Part shown: positions 1 to 10,724 of the stretch, in pieces
Numbering within the stretch: the stretch's first letter is position 1
Layout of the letters: the number at the start of each line of letters is the position of its first letter
From: Euptelea pleiosperma
Lineage: Eukaryota > Streptophyta > Magnoliopsida > Ranunculales > Eupteleaceae
NCBI GenBank assembly: GCA_035048495.1
Contig: CM068540.1
Location: 728,829 to 792,828, forward strand
Direction of reading: 5' to 3'
Length of the DNA stretch: 64,000 bases
Made by a program: the position numbers and the translations under genes
Notes under the pieces: generated by a model
What the model was told of the DNA's origin: nothing
Databases searched by the model: none
What the model saw: only the letters and a program-made list of their open reading frames with translations

Positions 1-306
1 ATATTACACGATTATATTGTACATATATATCTCGATCTCCTTTTGTCACCTACATATCCCGCATCATGTATATTCATGCCCGAAAAGTAAGAGCCTTATG
101 TCACAGACCCACAAATTGAGCCCGATTAAAGGCCATAAAGAAGCATATTTATGGACCATTCCCTACCATCCAAGATCTTCCAAAGAATTTCAAGAACCAT
201 CCAATAAAGAAAGATTCTAAACCCTCTTATGAATGTAAATAATGGTGTATATAGTAGAAATGTGTAGAGAATCCTAGAGAGTTCATAACCGTTAAATCGT
301 CGCCAC

Positions 307-659
307 TTGGTGCAATCATGTACATTAATCCAAGCTTCAAGCCTATATAAAGTGACAAGCCCTCTCATTTGTATTCATCCAGAGTTGAGCAAAACAAGTC
401 TCATTCTCTAAGCTCTCTTATGTTATTGTCTGCTTCTTAAGTGAGTGTAGTGCTTAGGCGGAGATCCACCGTCCATTTGGGGGAGGATTAGATCTCGGCC
501 CTTCTTTGTTGATGCTTATAAGAGGAGGTATTAGTAGGAAGACAACCAATGTGTTTTGTTATATATAATAGTAAATGTCTCATGCCCACAGCACTCTCCA
601 ACAAAAGCATTTGCAAAAATTGGGTGCCTTCAGCACTCAAACGGTATAATGGACTGGGG
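307..659 (+). repeat. LTR-like direct repeat, copy 1
   Basis: This stretch of about 350 bp recurs, nearly identical and in the same orientation, at 3428..3780. It holds a TATA-like CCTATATAAAG and then a stretch ending in CTCTAAGCTCTCTTATG, which looks like the R/U5 part of a copia-type LTR. The last 80 bases belong to a family whose other members lie near 4052 and 4430 (core GTGCCCACGGCACTC...). Sequence upstream of 307 also looks LTR-like but has no partner at the second copy. The LTR assignment is inferred from composition only; I see no primer-binding site after 659. Confidence 0.6.
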
Positions 660-893
660 GTTGAACTAGAGAATCTACAGGTAAATTTCTGGCATATATA
701 TAAAATAAATCTTCTACAATTTCTTTTGGTCTTGTATTGTCTGTCCTCCATGCATAAGCCCATAAGGGCTTTCATACCATGTTATTGGAGAACTGCAAGT
801 AACACAGTCCATTCCAAATATTTCATCCAAACAAAAAAACGCATTGAAAAAACTATTTGATAGATATTATATGATTTTAAAAAGGTTCGGTTT

Positions 894-2225
894 CTATTCA
901 GGTTGAGTAGGAGATTGTGAAGAGACCTCATTTAGATGATATAAATCATATTCTTTTGTGAAGTACTTGTCTGTCTCCTGCCATCTCACTAGCATCTCCA
1001 TATCAATAGGACCAAGCATCCCAATTACGCGTGCAAGCAACATCACCAATCCATCATTTGGAAAAAGCACCTGCAGGGAGCACAAAAAGCTTAAAAAAAT
1101 GTGAATTGTATTATTCTTATGGTCTACAAAACTGAAGAGCCAGAAATGCATGTAATCGTTCATATTATAATAAGGGGTTTCAAGGCAAGGCAAAAGTAAA
1201 CAGAACTTTGCTAATCCCAAGAGAAAGAGATGAACACCACACATTCACAGTGGATAATTCCCAAATGATGCAAGTATTATAATGCCTCCAAACACTGTCG
1301 AGTTATGATCTGATAAAAAGAGCACCCAAACACCCCATAATTAATATCTGAACTACTTCACAAAGTAGATGAATTTTAATAATAATTTTTTTCTCAGCAA
1401 AAAGTGCATTTTTCTAAGATTGCAGAACTACGCCCAATAATTAACAAGCAAAAGATATGACCAGAAAGAAAAGCATATTCCCTAATCAGACAAACCTGCA
1501 GTCTGCGTAACGTGAAATAAACTTCTTCACCGGACTCTTGATTAAATTTATGGAATTCATATAAATTTGCTCGTAGGAGTTCACAGACAATGAAGAGATG
1601 CTCCTGTACAGTTTTCAAAACCATCATTCATGGATATAATCTAATGAATTAAGAAATGGCATGATAATATAAATCCAATTAAGTTCTTTTGGTTTATCAT
1701 TTTATGGCAAAATTGTATCTATATCCTTACCAACAACACATAATCATACCGTCATGGTCTTTTATTTTTGCATTCCATTACTTTGATTTTGCCACCATAC
1801 GATTGAGTAAGTTTTGATAGTCATTTTTCTTTAATAAAAGGCTCCAAGACTCTTGGAAGGTTATTCCTCTAGGCTTGCATATCCATAAATTGATCTAATC
1901 TAATAGATAAATCACCTGAGATTACACAAAATTTCAACCACATACCTGATGATAGAAGTAGTCATATAGGCGCAAAATGCGGTGCTCATCAGCAAGGTCA
2001 TGCTTATTCACAAACTTTAGAAGCTTGATCTCATCCAAACTCTAATCGAAAAAATCCTTATCATTTTTTATTATTTTCAAGCAAACATCAACTCTTGTGT
2101 GCAGATCATGTGCCTGGACAACCTTGCTAAAAGCAGCTGAACCAAGGTATTCTGTGACATAATAATTGCCTGCTATTATCGTGTTCAGAACAATAGGCAG
2201 ATCTTTGTTCTCTTCAAATCCCGTC
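894..2225 (-). pseudogene. DYRK-type protein kinase fragment, broken
   Basis: Three exon blocks of a plant dual-specificity (DYRK family) kinase remain on the - strand. Block 1 (2225..1946) covers the ATP-binding lobe, with the GSAAFSKVVQAHDLHT glycine loop and the VCLKIIKNDKD lysine. Block 2 (1603..1496) holds EHLFIVCELLRANLYEFHKF. Block 3 (1070..about 915) holds FPNDGLVMLLARVIGMLGP from the C-lobe. Each block has usable AG and GT borders, so the introns were kept and this is not a processed copy. Within block 1 a TAG at about 2043..2045 stands where the family has Gln (after KDFFD). The exons that should carry the HCDLKPEN catalytic loop and activation segment are absent between blocks 2 and 3, and after the LNE of block 3 the frame runs into unrelated sequence and stops at 894. 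A truncated genomic duplicate without kinase activity is the best reading. Confidence 0.85.
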
Positions 2226-2746
2226 CTGTGGAGTGTTATATAACAAGTAAATATAATAAAAGGTTTAGATTTTTGTGAAGAAAGTGTGATTTCAGATAGA
2301 AAGAGATGGGGAGAAAAATAAGGGACCTTCAATTAAGTGTATTTTAGTACAATGAAAGCAAAAGATCAACTATCAGAGTAAACATGATGCAATAATAAAG
2401 TCCATTACCAATTCAACATACAATAAAAGTCACATGTTTGATTTCAAAAAATAGAAGTGTTCATGCATAAAAGAAAATAAAGTGTTCATCCAACATGTAG
2501 CACATCCACATAGACCACCAACTCCTACAAAACAAAAAATATAAACTATTTTAATTCATACTCCCATGAGTACATATAATAAAATTAATTTATGTAACTT
2601 TACCCCAAAGATCCCTCCATAACACAATTACACAAGCCATCAACTCCTGCAAAATAATAATGTTTAGCTTTATAATCTCATGCCAATAAAATCACTAAAA
2701 CTAAGTACACGTAATCATAAGGATATAAGAGACTTTACTCCAAATA
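2226..2746. other. AT-rich non-coding stretch
   Basis: No supportable gene. It lies between the first DYRK exon block and the hAT transposase 3' end, so it may be kinase intron sequence followed by non-coding hAT sequence. I see no clear hAT terminal inverted repeat in it. Confidence 0.4.
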
Positions 2747-3428
2747 TCAGTCTAATTCAGGTTCACTTTCATCTAAATCATGTATGCTTGAAATGGAGGC
2801 ATTTGTCATATGAATGTCCTCATCATCAAAGGCAAAACTCTCGTTAGCATTGATCTCATCGATGGCATTGGTCACTGTCTCAAGGGACAAGTTGTCACTA
2901 AGAATCCCCTCACCTGTTACACGTATAGAAACATAAATAGGTTGAATTCATAATGCTTGTTAATTAGAAATATTTAAAATATATTCACGAAAAAGTTTTT
3001 ATTACCTTCCATTTCCTTCCTAATCCAATCTTGTGCACATATCAATGCCTCAACAGTTTTAGGGCGCATGGTAGAACGATATCGATCAATTACTCTACCA
3101 CCCGTACTAAAGGCGGATTCGGATGCAACAGTCAATGCAGGAATCGCCAAGATATCACGAGCCATTTTACCCATAATAGGATACTTAGGTGCATTATAAT
3201 GCCACCAACTCAAAACGTCAAATGTCTCATCATCCAAACATTTGCCCTTTTGTACAGGGTGAACTGCTTCTCCTAAATAAGTTTCCAAGTCTGTCTTCAC
3301 ATCTACATCTTGGGAACTTTCTTCAAGGTAATTTTCAAAAAGCTTTAACTTGAAACTTAAAGTACCACGTGAAGAAATACCACTAGCTCTACCGTTTGCA
3401 CCACCACTTGGTCCACTTCCACTAGCCT
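2747..3428 (-). pseudogene. hAT transposase C-terminal fragment
   Basis: Reading on the - strand from 3428, an open frame leads into the hAT dimerisation region: LSWWHYNAPKYPIMGKMARD, then ILAIPALTVASESAFSTGG and RVIDRYRSTMRPKTVEALIC. These are hallmarks of the C-terminal dimer domain of hAT (Ac-like, RICESLEEPER-type) transposases. An intron is likely from 3005 to 2914 (donor GTAATA, acceptor TAACAG). Splicing it joins KEMEG to an acidic tail (NESFAFDDEDIHM...) that ends at a stop at 2747..2749. The 5' part, including the BED zinc finger and catalytic core, is missing: the frame is cut exactly where LTR-like repeat copy 2 begins. It is a remnant and cannot encode a full transposase. Confidence 0.85.
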
Positions 3429-3780
3429 TGGTGCAATCATGTACATTAATCCAAGCTTCAAGCCTATATAAAGTGACAAGCCCTCTTATTTGTATTCATC
3501 CAGAGTTGAGCAAAACAAGTCTCATTCTCTAAGCTCTCTTATGTCATTGTGTGCTTCTTAAGTGAGTGTAGTGCTTAGGCGGAGATCCACCGTCCATTTG
3601 GGGGAGGATTAGATCTCGGCCCTTCTTTGTTGATTCTTATAAGATGAGGTATTAGTAGGGAGACAACCAATGTGTTTTGTTATATATAATAGTAAATGTC
3701 TGATGCCCACGGCACTCTCCAACAAAAGCGTTTGCAAAAATTGGGTGCCTTCAGCACTCAAACAGTATAACGGATTGGGG
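3428..3780 (+). repeat. LTR-like direct repeat, copy 2
   Basis: Second copy of the repeat at 307..659, in the same orientation, with scattered single-base changes. Its left border coincides with the break in the hAT transposase frame, which suggests the repeat-bearing DNA inserted into, or recombined with, the hAT element. The right end runs into an AACGG-rich repeat. Confidence 0.6.
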
Positions 3781-3905
3781 CATTACCGTTTTTTCCATTA
3801 TAACGGTTGTTATAACGGATTGTAACGCACAGAGGGAGAAATGAGAAAATAACATAAATAACAAAAAATAATGGTGTTGAAATTTAAATTTTGAATAAAT
3901 TGAGG
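3760..3905. repeat. AACGG-rich repeat, partial copy
   Basis: Contains CATTACCGTTTTTTCCATT, then TAACGGTTGTTATAACGG and the tail AATGGTGTTGAAATTTAAAT, which is shared with the longer copies near 4190 and 7780. Probably a fragment of a non-autonomous DNA element. Confidence 0.45.
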
Positions 3906-4051
3906 TCAAATGAGGTGGATTGAGTGGCCGAAATCTAACCATCCACATTAGATCGATGGATTTGATCTCAACCACTCTTTATCTAACCGTCCACATTAGA
4001 TGGATAGATAAGATAAGAGAATACAACTGAGTTATCTTGATATATGCGTGG

Positions 4052-4180
4052 GTGGCCTGTGCCCGCGGCACTTTCCGACAAAGTGTTTGTCAAAATCGGG
4101 TGGGAGTTAAATCTTAGCCATCGATATGAAGCATAGTGGATCTCAGCCACTCATTATTGAAGCCATATAAGATAAGAGGG
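4052..4180 (+). repeat. GTGCCCACGGCACT-family repeat
   Basis: Begins GTGCCCGCGGCACTTTCC, followed by GACAAAGTGTTTGTCAAAAT. The same core recurs at about 4430 and, more diverged, at the ends of both LTR-like repeat copies (about 580 and 3700). GACAAA..TTTGTC is itself a short palindrome. Class unknown. Confidence 0.5.
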
Positions 4181-4189
4181 GTATAAGAA

Positions 4190-4345
4190 AACCATTAAAT
4201 TTCAGTTAAATTTTATTTTATTTTTAATTTTCAAATTTTTAATTTTGAATTTCAGCACCACTTTTTTCCGTTAAAATCATTAAAATCCATTTTTTCCATT
4301 TTGTCCCTGGCCGTTTCAATCCATTTTAACGGTAACACCCCTCTC
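4190..4345 (-). repeat. AACGG-rich repeat, inverted copy
   Basis: Its reverse complement closely matches about 7850..7970: GGATTGAAACGGCCAGGG, then a run with AAAATGGAAAAAAT, GATTTTAACGGAAAAAA and GGTGCTGAAATTCAAA. It is the same repeat as the 7780..8190 copy in opposite orientation. Confidence 0.6.
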
Positions 4346-4429
4346 GAGGCATAATATGTGGGGCTCCTGAGCCTGACCCTTGGGCTATATGTAAATCCAA
4401 CCCATTTCATTCCTTATATGTAGGTAAAT

Positions 4430-4605
4430 AGTATGTGACCCGTGCCCACGGCACTCATCGACAAAGCGTTTGTCAAAATTGGGTGTGAGTGACTGAGATC
4501 CACTGTCCATTTTGTATGATAAGATCTCGGCCATCCTTTATGAAGCCGGATAAGAAGGGGAGACAACCGTCCTATTTTGTTATATAGAAGATTATAAAGA
4601 AAATT
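4430..4605 (+). repeat. GTGCCCACGGCACT-family repeat
   Basis: Core GTGCCCACGGCACTCATCG followed by GACAAAGCGTTTGTCAAAAT, then a GATCTCGGCC segment and GGGGAGACAACCGT...TTTTGTTATATA. The same block order is seen in the LTR-like repeat copies at 307 and 3428, except that there the GATCTCGGCC part precedes the GTGCCC core. Confidence 0.5.
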
Positions 4606-4801
4606 GTACCCTCTTATATGTATTTTTATGTCATTATTTACGATGCTCAAATTTAAGTAGATAAAATATATAATTTCAATAAATAAATAAATAAAAATCT
4701 TTTTGATTTAGTGGCTTGAATGGGATGGGATCCGAAACTCCATTCTTTCTATCGGGGAGCCTCCGGATTACAATTATGTGATCAGATCTCTTGTCGGATC
4801 G

Positions 4802-4897
4802 GATCCGTGTCAGCATGTTTTCTTAACGGATTGGTCCAGAGCTGTACTAATCCGATCCGTATCAGCATGTTTTCTTAACGGATCGGTCCAGAGCTGA
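4802..4897 (+). repeat. 52-bp tandem duplication
   Basis: Two adjacent near-identical units start at 4802 and 4854, sharing CAGCATGTTTTCTTAACGGA and GGTCCAGAGCTG. Confidence 0.75.
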
Positions 4898-4899
4898 GC

Positions 4900-6715
4900 T
4901 TTGAAAGTCAATTGATTCCGACACTACTAACCACAACCGGAAATATTAGCTAAAATAGAGATACAACTTTGATGTCAAAAAAAAATGATGGGAAATGATA
5001 ATGCGTTACTGTAATTCGATTGGGCTATTCCCATCAAAGGCCCAGATGAACAGTTCTGATTATTGAATTGGTGGGCCCTGTTTATCATATTGCATGTAAC
5101 GCTCCTTAAGAATAAGGGCCTTACATCCATCAATAATTTCCTTGTGAAATGAGTAATTCAATGATGAACTTGATGAGACGTCCAGCAACCCCAGTGGAAT
5201 AATCACCTCATTGGTCCAGAGTGCAGACCATAGACTCAGTCCAAACACAGGAATAAGAGTTTGGACTTGAACTAACCTCCACTGGCCCTATTTTTTTTAT
5301 GTTCGCAAACAGCACCTTATATATGAATTTGACGATCAAGGTTCAAGGGTAATCCAATTTTTTTGTAAATTTGTGACATAAAATGAAAAACCGATCATCC
5401 GCAAACAGACTGATGGACGACACTGTTGTCAACCGAACAATCGGTAATCTACGATTTTTGGTAAGAGTATAACAAGAAACAATGGGATCTTACACTATCT
5501 GATCATGGATTTGTATTATAGATCAAAATAATTAAAACCCTCAATGTAAATTCATTAGCACGTCAATGCATGTTGGCACCCACCCCGGGTGTTTCGATAA
5601 TGAAGGTTTTTGAGGATATTAATGAAGGTACATAATCATGTTGTTTTTCTTTCCCTGTGTGTTTGCAGGTGAAAGAAGAGCGACTTGAGAGGTGATGAAG
5701 GAAGCCAAAAGGCAGAACTATAATTACAGTAGCTAGGAAAGCAAGGGAGGACACTTTATCAGCCTGCCTTACTAAGCAAAATAGTTGCAACAACAGCTGA
5801 TTAATTAAGTGAATTTGAGCCACTTTTATGAATTATGATCATGAAGTTGCATTAGTGTCAATGACTACCAATTACCCGACAAATCCGAACCCGACTGATC
5901 GGGTCTGGGTCCTTATTTTCTTGATATATATATATGGCAGCTGAGGTGACATGACCGAATTAGGTCCCACCACCTCACCTTCTCTCCATATGACAAGTTT
6001 CATCTCCCAATAGCTAGCGCTCCCGCCATGTGCCGAACAAAGACTACTTGCATTTCATTTTCTCATAAAGTATAAAATTGCTGCTATTCCATGGGATCCA
6101 TTTTCAAAAGTTTTCATCATAACTCTACTTTTTATTCATTTTCAACACTAATTTCGTTATCTAAATTATGTTCTTAGTATTCCGATTCCATTACTTAAGC
6201 AACACGTGCATCGCACATGCCAATGTGTGGGTGCGATATGTTTTTAATAAAAAGCTATATGGAATAAGGGTTTAATTGTGACGATGACGATGATAAACGA
6301 GACGGTGGAGGGTGTGAGTGGTTGCTATAATTGAGCGATGGTGGTGCGAGAAAGAGAGAACTACGCAAAATAGGGCTGGTGCAATCTCGATATCAATACA
6401 AGCTGTATATGTTAAGACCCTAATTAGCAATACGGCATGCGGCAAAAATATGGTATGGGAAAAGTTCCGAGTACAATTCAACATTTATTTAAATAGTCGA
6501 CGAAGAATAAAATAAAAAATAATAAAAGTCAATTTTCAATACTTCGCGCATTTAATACGGTATAAAATGGTTCTCGTAAAATATATGAATTTTACCGAAT
6601 CTTTGAATAATACAGCTATATAATATATTTTGCTAAAAATAAGGGTATTAAAAGGGAAATTGCTAATTAGGGTTAAGACAAGGTGAGTTAGGGTGAAACC
6701 ACTAATCCCACAGTT
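4900..6715. other. No gene seen
   Basis: Only short chance reading frames are present. A short (TA)n run lies near 5923..5934. Nothing here has a recognisable protein match or exon borders. Confidence 0.4.
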
Positions 6716-6719
6716 GAAA

Positions 6720-6860
6720 ATCAAACCAAGAAAAATACTAAGATCCAATGGCTAGAAACCACTAATCATGCTATTTCTGGTCTGTAGGTCAACCTAGGGA
6801 TGGCCCAAACATCCATACGGTCATTGGTCTCTAAGAGTGTGCCACATGGCATTTTCAGGT
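6720..6860 (+). repeat. Fold-back MITE family, single arm
   Basis: Holds the arm common to several copies in this window: CCACTAATCATGC..., then CTGTAGGTCAACCTAGGGATGG, CAAACATCCATACGGTCATT and GGTCTCTAAGAGTGTGCCAC. The opposite arm is not seen, so this is a truncated copy. Confidence 0.6.
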
Positions 6861-7419
6861 GAGGCCTAGGACAAAAGGGACAAAAGGGATTATGTTATTG
6901 AAGGGTACATTGGTCTTTGGGGTGTTTTTGTCACTTTAGTAGTTGGTCACTTGAGAAAGACAACCCAATAGCAAAATACGGCAATCCTTTGTTGCGCGCC
7001 TTATTTTAAAAATTTTAAATTTCACCACTGACGCGCGCCCTTCCTAATATGGTAAATTACTAAAATCTCCCCAGAAGCTAAAAAAAATTAAAATTAAAAA
7101 TAAAATAAGTGTGCTGCTAATATACGCAGCGTCTTGAGCTACGATATACTAGCAAGCGGCTTGCTGTATGCAGGCGATGGATGGGACCATAAGGCCGCAA
7201 GTGTGTTCATTGTGTTGAACCATAGGAATATTCCATGCCAAAAATCAACTTGATGGGAAATGATCCTAACCATCCGATCTGCTGGTCTATTTCTTGTGAT
7301 CATCAAGTGCTCACAGTCATTGAATCATGGAGGTTTTAGTGCATATATAGAAGATCGCTTCTGTGTAAATCGGTGTATTCATACGTGAATTTTACGAATT
7401 ATTTTAAATATATATAATT

Positions 7420-7615
7420 TGGATATATCATTTAAATATAGAAAAACTGAAAAATAACAGAAATAACGGCCATTTTTCACAATTTTTTTCAGAAAATAAC
7501 GGCCTTTTTTTCTAAGCGTCAAAACGGTTATTAACGTAACACGCTTGGGGCGTTACCATTTTAACGGCCATTAGAACTGTTAAACGACGTTATTTTAAAC
7601 CATGTTTTGAATATT
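7420..7615. repeat. AACGG-rich repeat
   Basis: Contains AAATAACGGCCATTTTTCAC, TAAGCGTCAAAACGGTTATT, TTGGGGCGTTACCATTTTAA and ACGGCCATTAGAACTG. The CTTGGG(G)CGTTACC motif recurs near 8150 at the end of the neighbouring copy. Confidence 0.5.
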
Positions 7616-7779
7616 GAAACCAGATCATTTTATTTATTCTTTTTTTTTATTTTTTCTTCAAATTAACATTGATAACGGTAAACCGATGTATGACAACAAC
7701 CGTTATAACATAAAGTTCATGAGATGATATTTCTCTTATGTAGATAAAAAAAAATTCAATTCTGTTAGATATTCAAACC

Positions 7780-8190
7780 AAGGTTTAAAGGAGGCTGTTT
7801 TAACAGTTAAACGGACTGGGAGGCATTACTGTTTAAACCGTTTAAATGGCCTTTAAAACGGATTGAAACGGCCAGGGGCAAAAATGGAAAAAATAGAAAT
7901 TAACGAATTTAAACGGATTTTAATGGATTTTAACGGAAAAAATGGTGCTGAAATTCAAATTTTGAAATTTGAAAATTAAAAAAAAAAAATTGGGATTTAA
8001 CGGATTTAACAGCCATTTTTTGTTTCACAAAAATTTTCAGAATTTAACGGTTGTTTAAACAATTTTAACGGTCATTAAAACAAAACAAAAAATGGTCGTT
8101 AAATTCAAAAGCGTTAAAACGTGTTTAAACGGTTTTAACAGAAACAGGCTTGGGTCGTTACCGTTTAAACGACAGTTTTTAAGACCATGA
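7780..8190 (+). repeat. AACGG-rich repeat, longest copy
   Basis: Dense in AACGG and TTTAAAC motifs: GGCATTACTGTTTAAACC near the left end, GGATTGAAACGGCCAGGGGC in the middle and CTTGGGTCGTTACCGTTTAA near the right end. It pairs with the inverted copy at 4190..4345. No coding capacity. Likely a MITE-like element; superfamily undetermined. Confidence 0.55.
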
Positions 8191-8589
8191 TTCAAACAAC
8201 TAAAATTAGAATTCATTGTGAATTCCAAATTAATTCCATGGTGCAACCAAACACAAGAAATTTCAATTCTTGAAATTCAAATTCTAGTAAATCACAAATA
8301 TTAGAATTCTATTTTCAATTCCAAATCCATGTCTGGTTGCCAAACAGACCCTAACATGAATTGATCTTGCAGAGAATATTTTACCTCTTCCAAAGAACTT
8401 TTTTTTTACATTTGACAAAAATGTCCTAATCATTTCCCATTTGACTTTTGGAGTGTCATGAGAGGGCCTTTTTCGTGAAATATGAAAAATTCCATGGAGT
8501 AAGTGAAAAGTTCAATCCTCCTTATGTGCTCCACCAATGCAGTTTTTAGTTTAGGAGACTGATATCATAACCCTAAGTGGTACTTTACT

Positions 8590-8790
8590 ATAATGCCACC
8601 TCAATACCAACATTGGGATCTATAAATAATGATACCATACACCTTATTTTCATTATGTCAACATTATTTCCATCATTTTGGCGAAAATGTATTATTTCTA
8701 CACTAGTCGAAAATTTTCATTTTCAATTTGGTCGAAATAAACTTCGAAACCGAAATTTATTTTCTTGATCAATATTAGTCGACTGTCGAG
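8590..8790 (+). repeat. Dispersed TTTCCA-rich repeat, copy 1
   Basis: Carries ATTATTTCCATCATTTTGGC, GAAAATGTATTATTTC and TTTGGTCGAAATAAACTTCG, matching copies near 9990, 23730, 29270 and 41620. Confidence 0.5.
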
Positions 8791-8794
8791 TGGC

Positions 8795-10640
8795 CAAGGT
8801 AATATGCATATCTTGCCGAGATACTGAGGCTTACGTGCAGGTTTGATTTGAGTTAGGGATGAAGAAATTCCATGACATCTCGAGTTACCAATTCTTGAAC
8901 TGAGGTTATGGAATTTGGTCCATGACAACCTAAGTAATAGTATTCTTGGATTGGTTTAATTTTGTTGAGGTTGTGGAGTTTGACATATGGCAACCTAAGT
9001 TGTCACACCTTGATCCTGAGTCTACTGGACCCAACCCGCGACATCTCAACCCGCGACATCTCGGTCCGACCCAAAGTCTAAAACCAAGACCCAAGATTAC
9101 GGGGATGAGGATAAGGATGAAATAAAAATGAAGTGTAAACAAAGCCAATTGTGTCATTGTTAGGTTCTTAAACACACCAATTAATTAGGTTTAGCACATT
9201 CCTGAAAATCATTTCCATTCCGAAATATATAAAACCATTCATAAAACATCCACAAATCAAGCCAAACCGACCAAAGGATCCATCCAACTATGACAATCGA
9301 TCTGGGCTCAGGTTTCAAAAAGAACAAAAATATGTAGAAAACATCTTAAATAAGTCTAACATGCTTATAAAACTATGAGACGAAGTTTAATCAAACACAA
9401 TGAAATTTTAAAGCATATAACATAATTTTAAAAGAATCAAAAATGCATATTCATAATAATTCTAAGAAAAAAAACCATGCGAATCTAACAAAATAGAGAA
9501 ATCTACCTTTAGCGATTTAAGCAAATAAAAAATCAGATTTTTGTGTGAAGGAGGGCAACGACATTTTCTTCTTCTCTTCCCTTCCTTTCTTCTACCTTTA
9601 ATAATGCATTTACACTAAATTTGTGCATGCAGATTAAAGATCATTTATGGTAATATTTTAAAATTTGAGAAAAATCATAATTTCATTGATTTTTTTTCCT
9701 AAACATTCATAATTGTGTAAATATTATAAGTTAATAGTAAATAAATTTTTTAAATTTATACATAATATTAAGACATAATTAATATAATTGAATAAGAATT
9801 TGTTAATACCTTGATTTATAATTTTATAATTAATAATTAAATAATAGCTATCTAACTAAATAATATATTTTTTTTTAACTAAATAATGCCTTGACTGATT
9901 ATCAGATACCTGCCTCAATATGTTACAGATCGTTATGGTCATTCATTTTCATACTATATATGATTGAATATTATAGTTTGATTGCTTATGAATATGTTTT
10001 TACGAATGTTTTATTAGTTCTTAAACTTTTCACAAAAAATTTCTTAATATTTTCATCATTTCCATTATTTCCACGAAAAATATATTATTTCCATACTGGT
10101 CAAAATATTTTTATTTTCGGATATCTTTTCTCAGCATAGTGGGTAAATACATGGACCCAGAAAATCATGAATCGGACAAGTTGACAATACCAAAGAGCAG
10201 GGAAATGTGTCAATGCCCAACCCCTTAAATTAATTTTTTCCTAATCCTAATCCTAAAAATTCGGTGATCAAGCACCACTTACTGGTGAACATTGAGTGGC
10301 ATTGATGTACAATCACCACCGGGGCTATGATATCATTGGCTTTTTATTTTACCGTCAAAATAGTTTGTGCTAAAATGCGCATTTGTAACGGTTTTTCGGT
10401 GGGAGGGTATTTTTGTAATTTGATTTTTCCGAAATGAAAAGATTCAACTCAGCCCGCTCCGCTGTATTCCAGTAGCGGGGGGAAGGGAGAGACTAGTGAG
10501 ATCGCCATGAGGAATGACGAACATACCCCGCATTCAGTCGAAAATACGGGAATAGCATTTGTTAAATGAATGGCATTTTTCGTAATACTTTTAAAATTCA
10601 GGGGCTTTTTCACAACAAATCCCTACTAAAATAAAGTCCA
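8795..10640. other. Gene-free stretch upstream of the coiled-coil gene
   Basis: No supportable gene. Very AT-rich from about 9600 to 9890. A dispersed repeat copy occupies 9880..10130 (ATTTCCATTATTTCCACG, AAAAATATATTATTTCC). The remainder up to 10640 shows nothing recognisable. Confidence 0.4.
9880..10130 (+). repeat. Dispersed TTTCCA-rich repeat, copy 2
   Basis: Aligns by eye with the copy at 29040..29420: TATGAATATGTTTTTACG, then ATTTCCATTATTTCCACG and TGGTCAAAATA. Confidence 0.55.
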
Positions 10641-10693
10641 GACTCCAGTCCAGAGTATATAGCCGTCCGCCATTTTCGCTTTCGTATCTCGAG

Positions 10694-10700
10694 TATAAAA
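10694..10700 (+). promoter_or_regulatory. TATA-like box of the coiled-coil gene
   Basis: TATAAAA lies about 30 bases upstream of a pyrimidine-rich CTTCTCC stretch, the usual spacing to a plant transcription start, and about 130 bases upstream of a good 5'-UTR splice donor. Inferred; no other core promoter element is clear. Confidence 0.35.
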
Positions 10701-10724
10701 TTTCACTTCGTCTTCTCCAATAAA

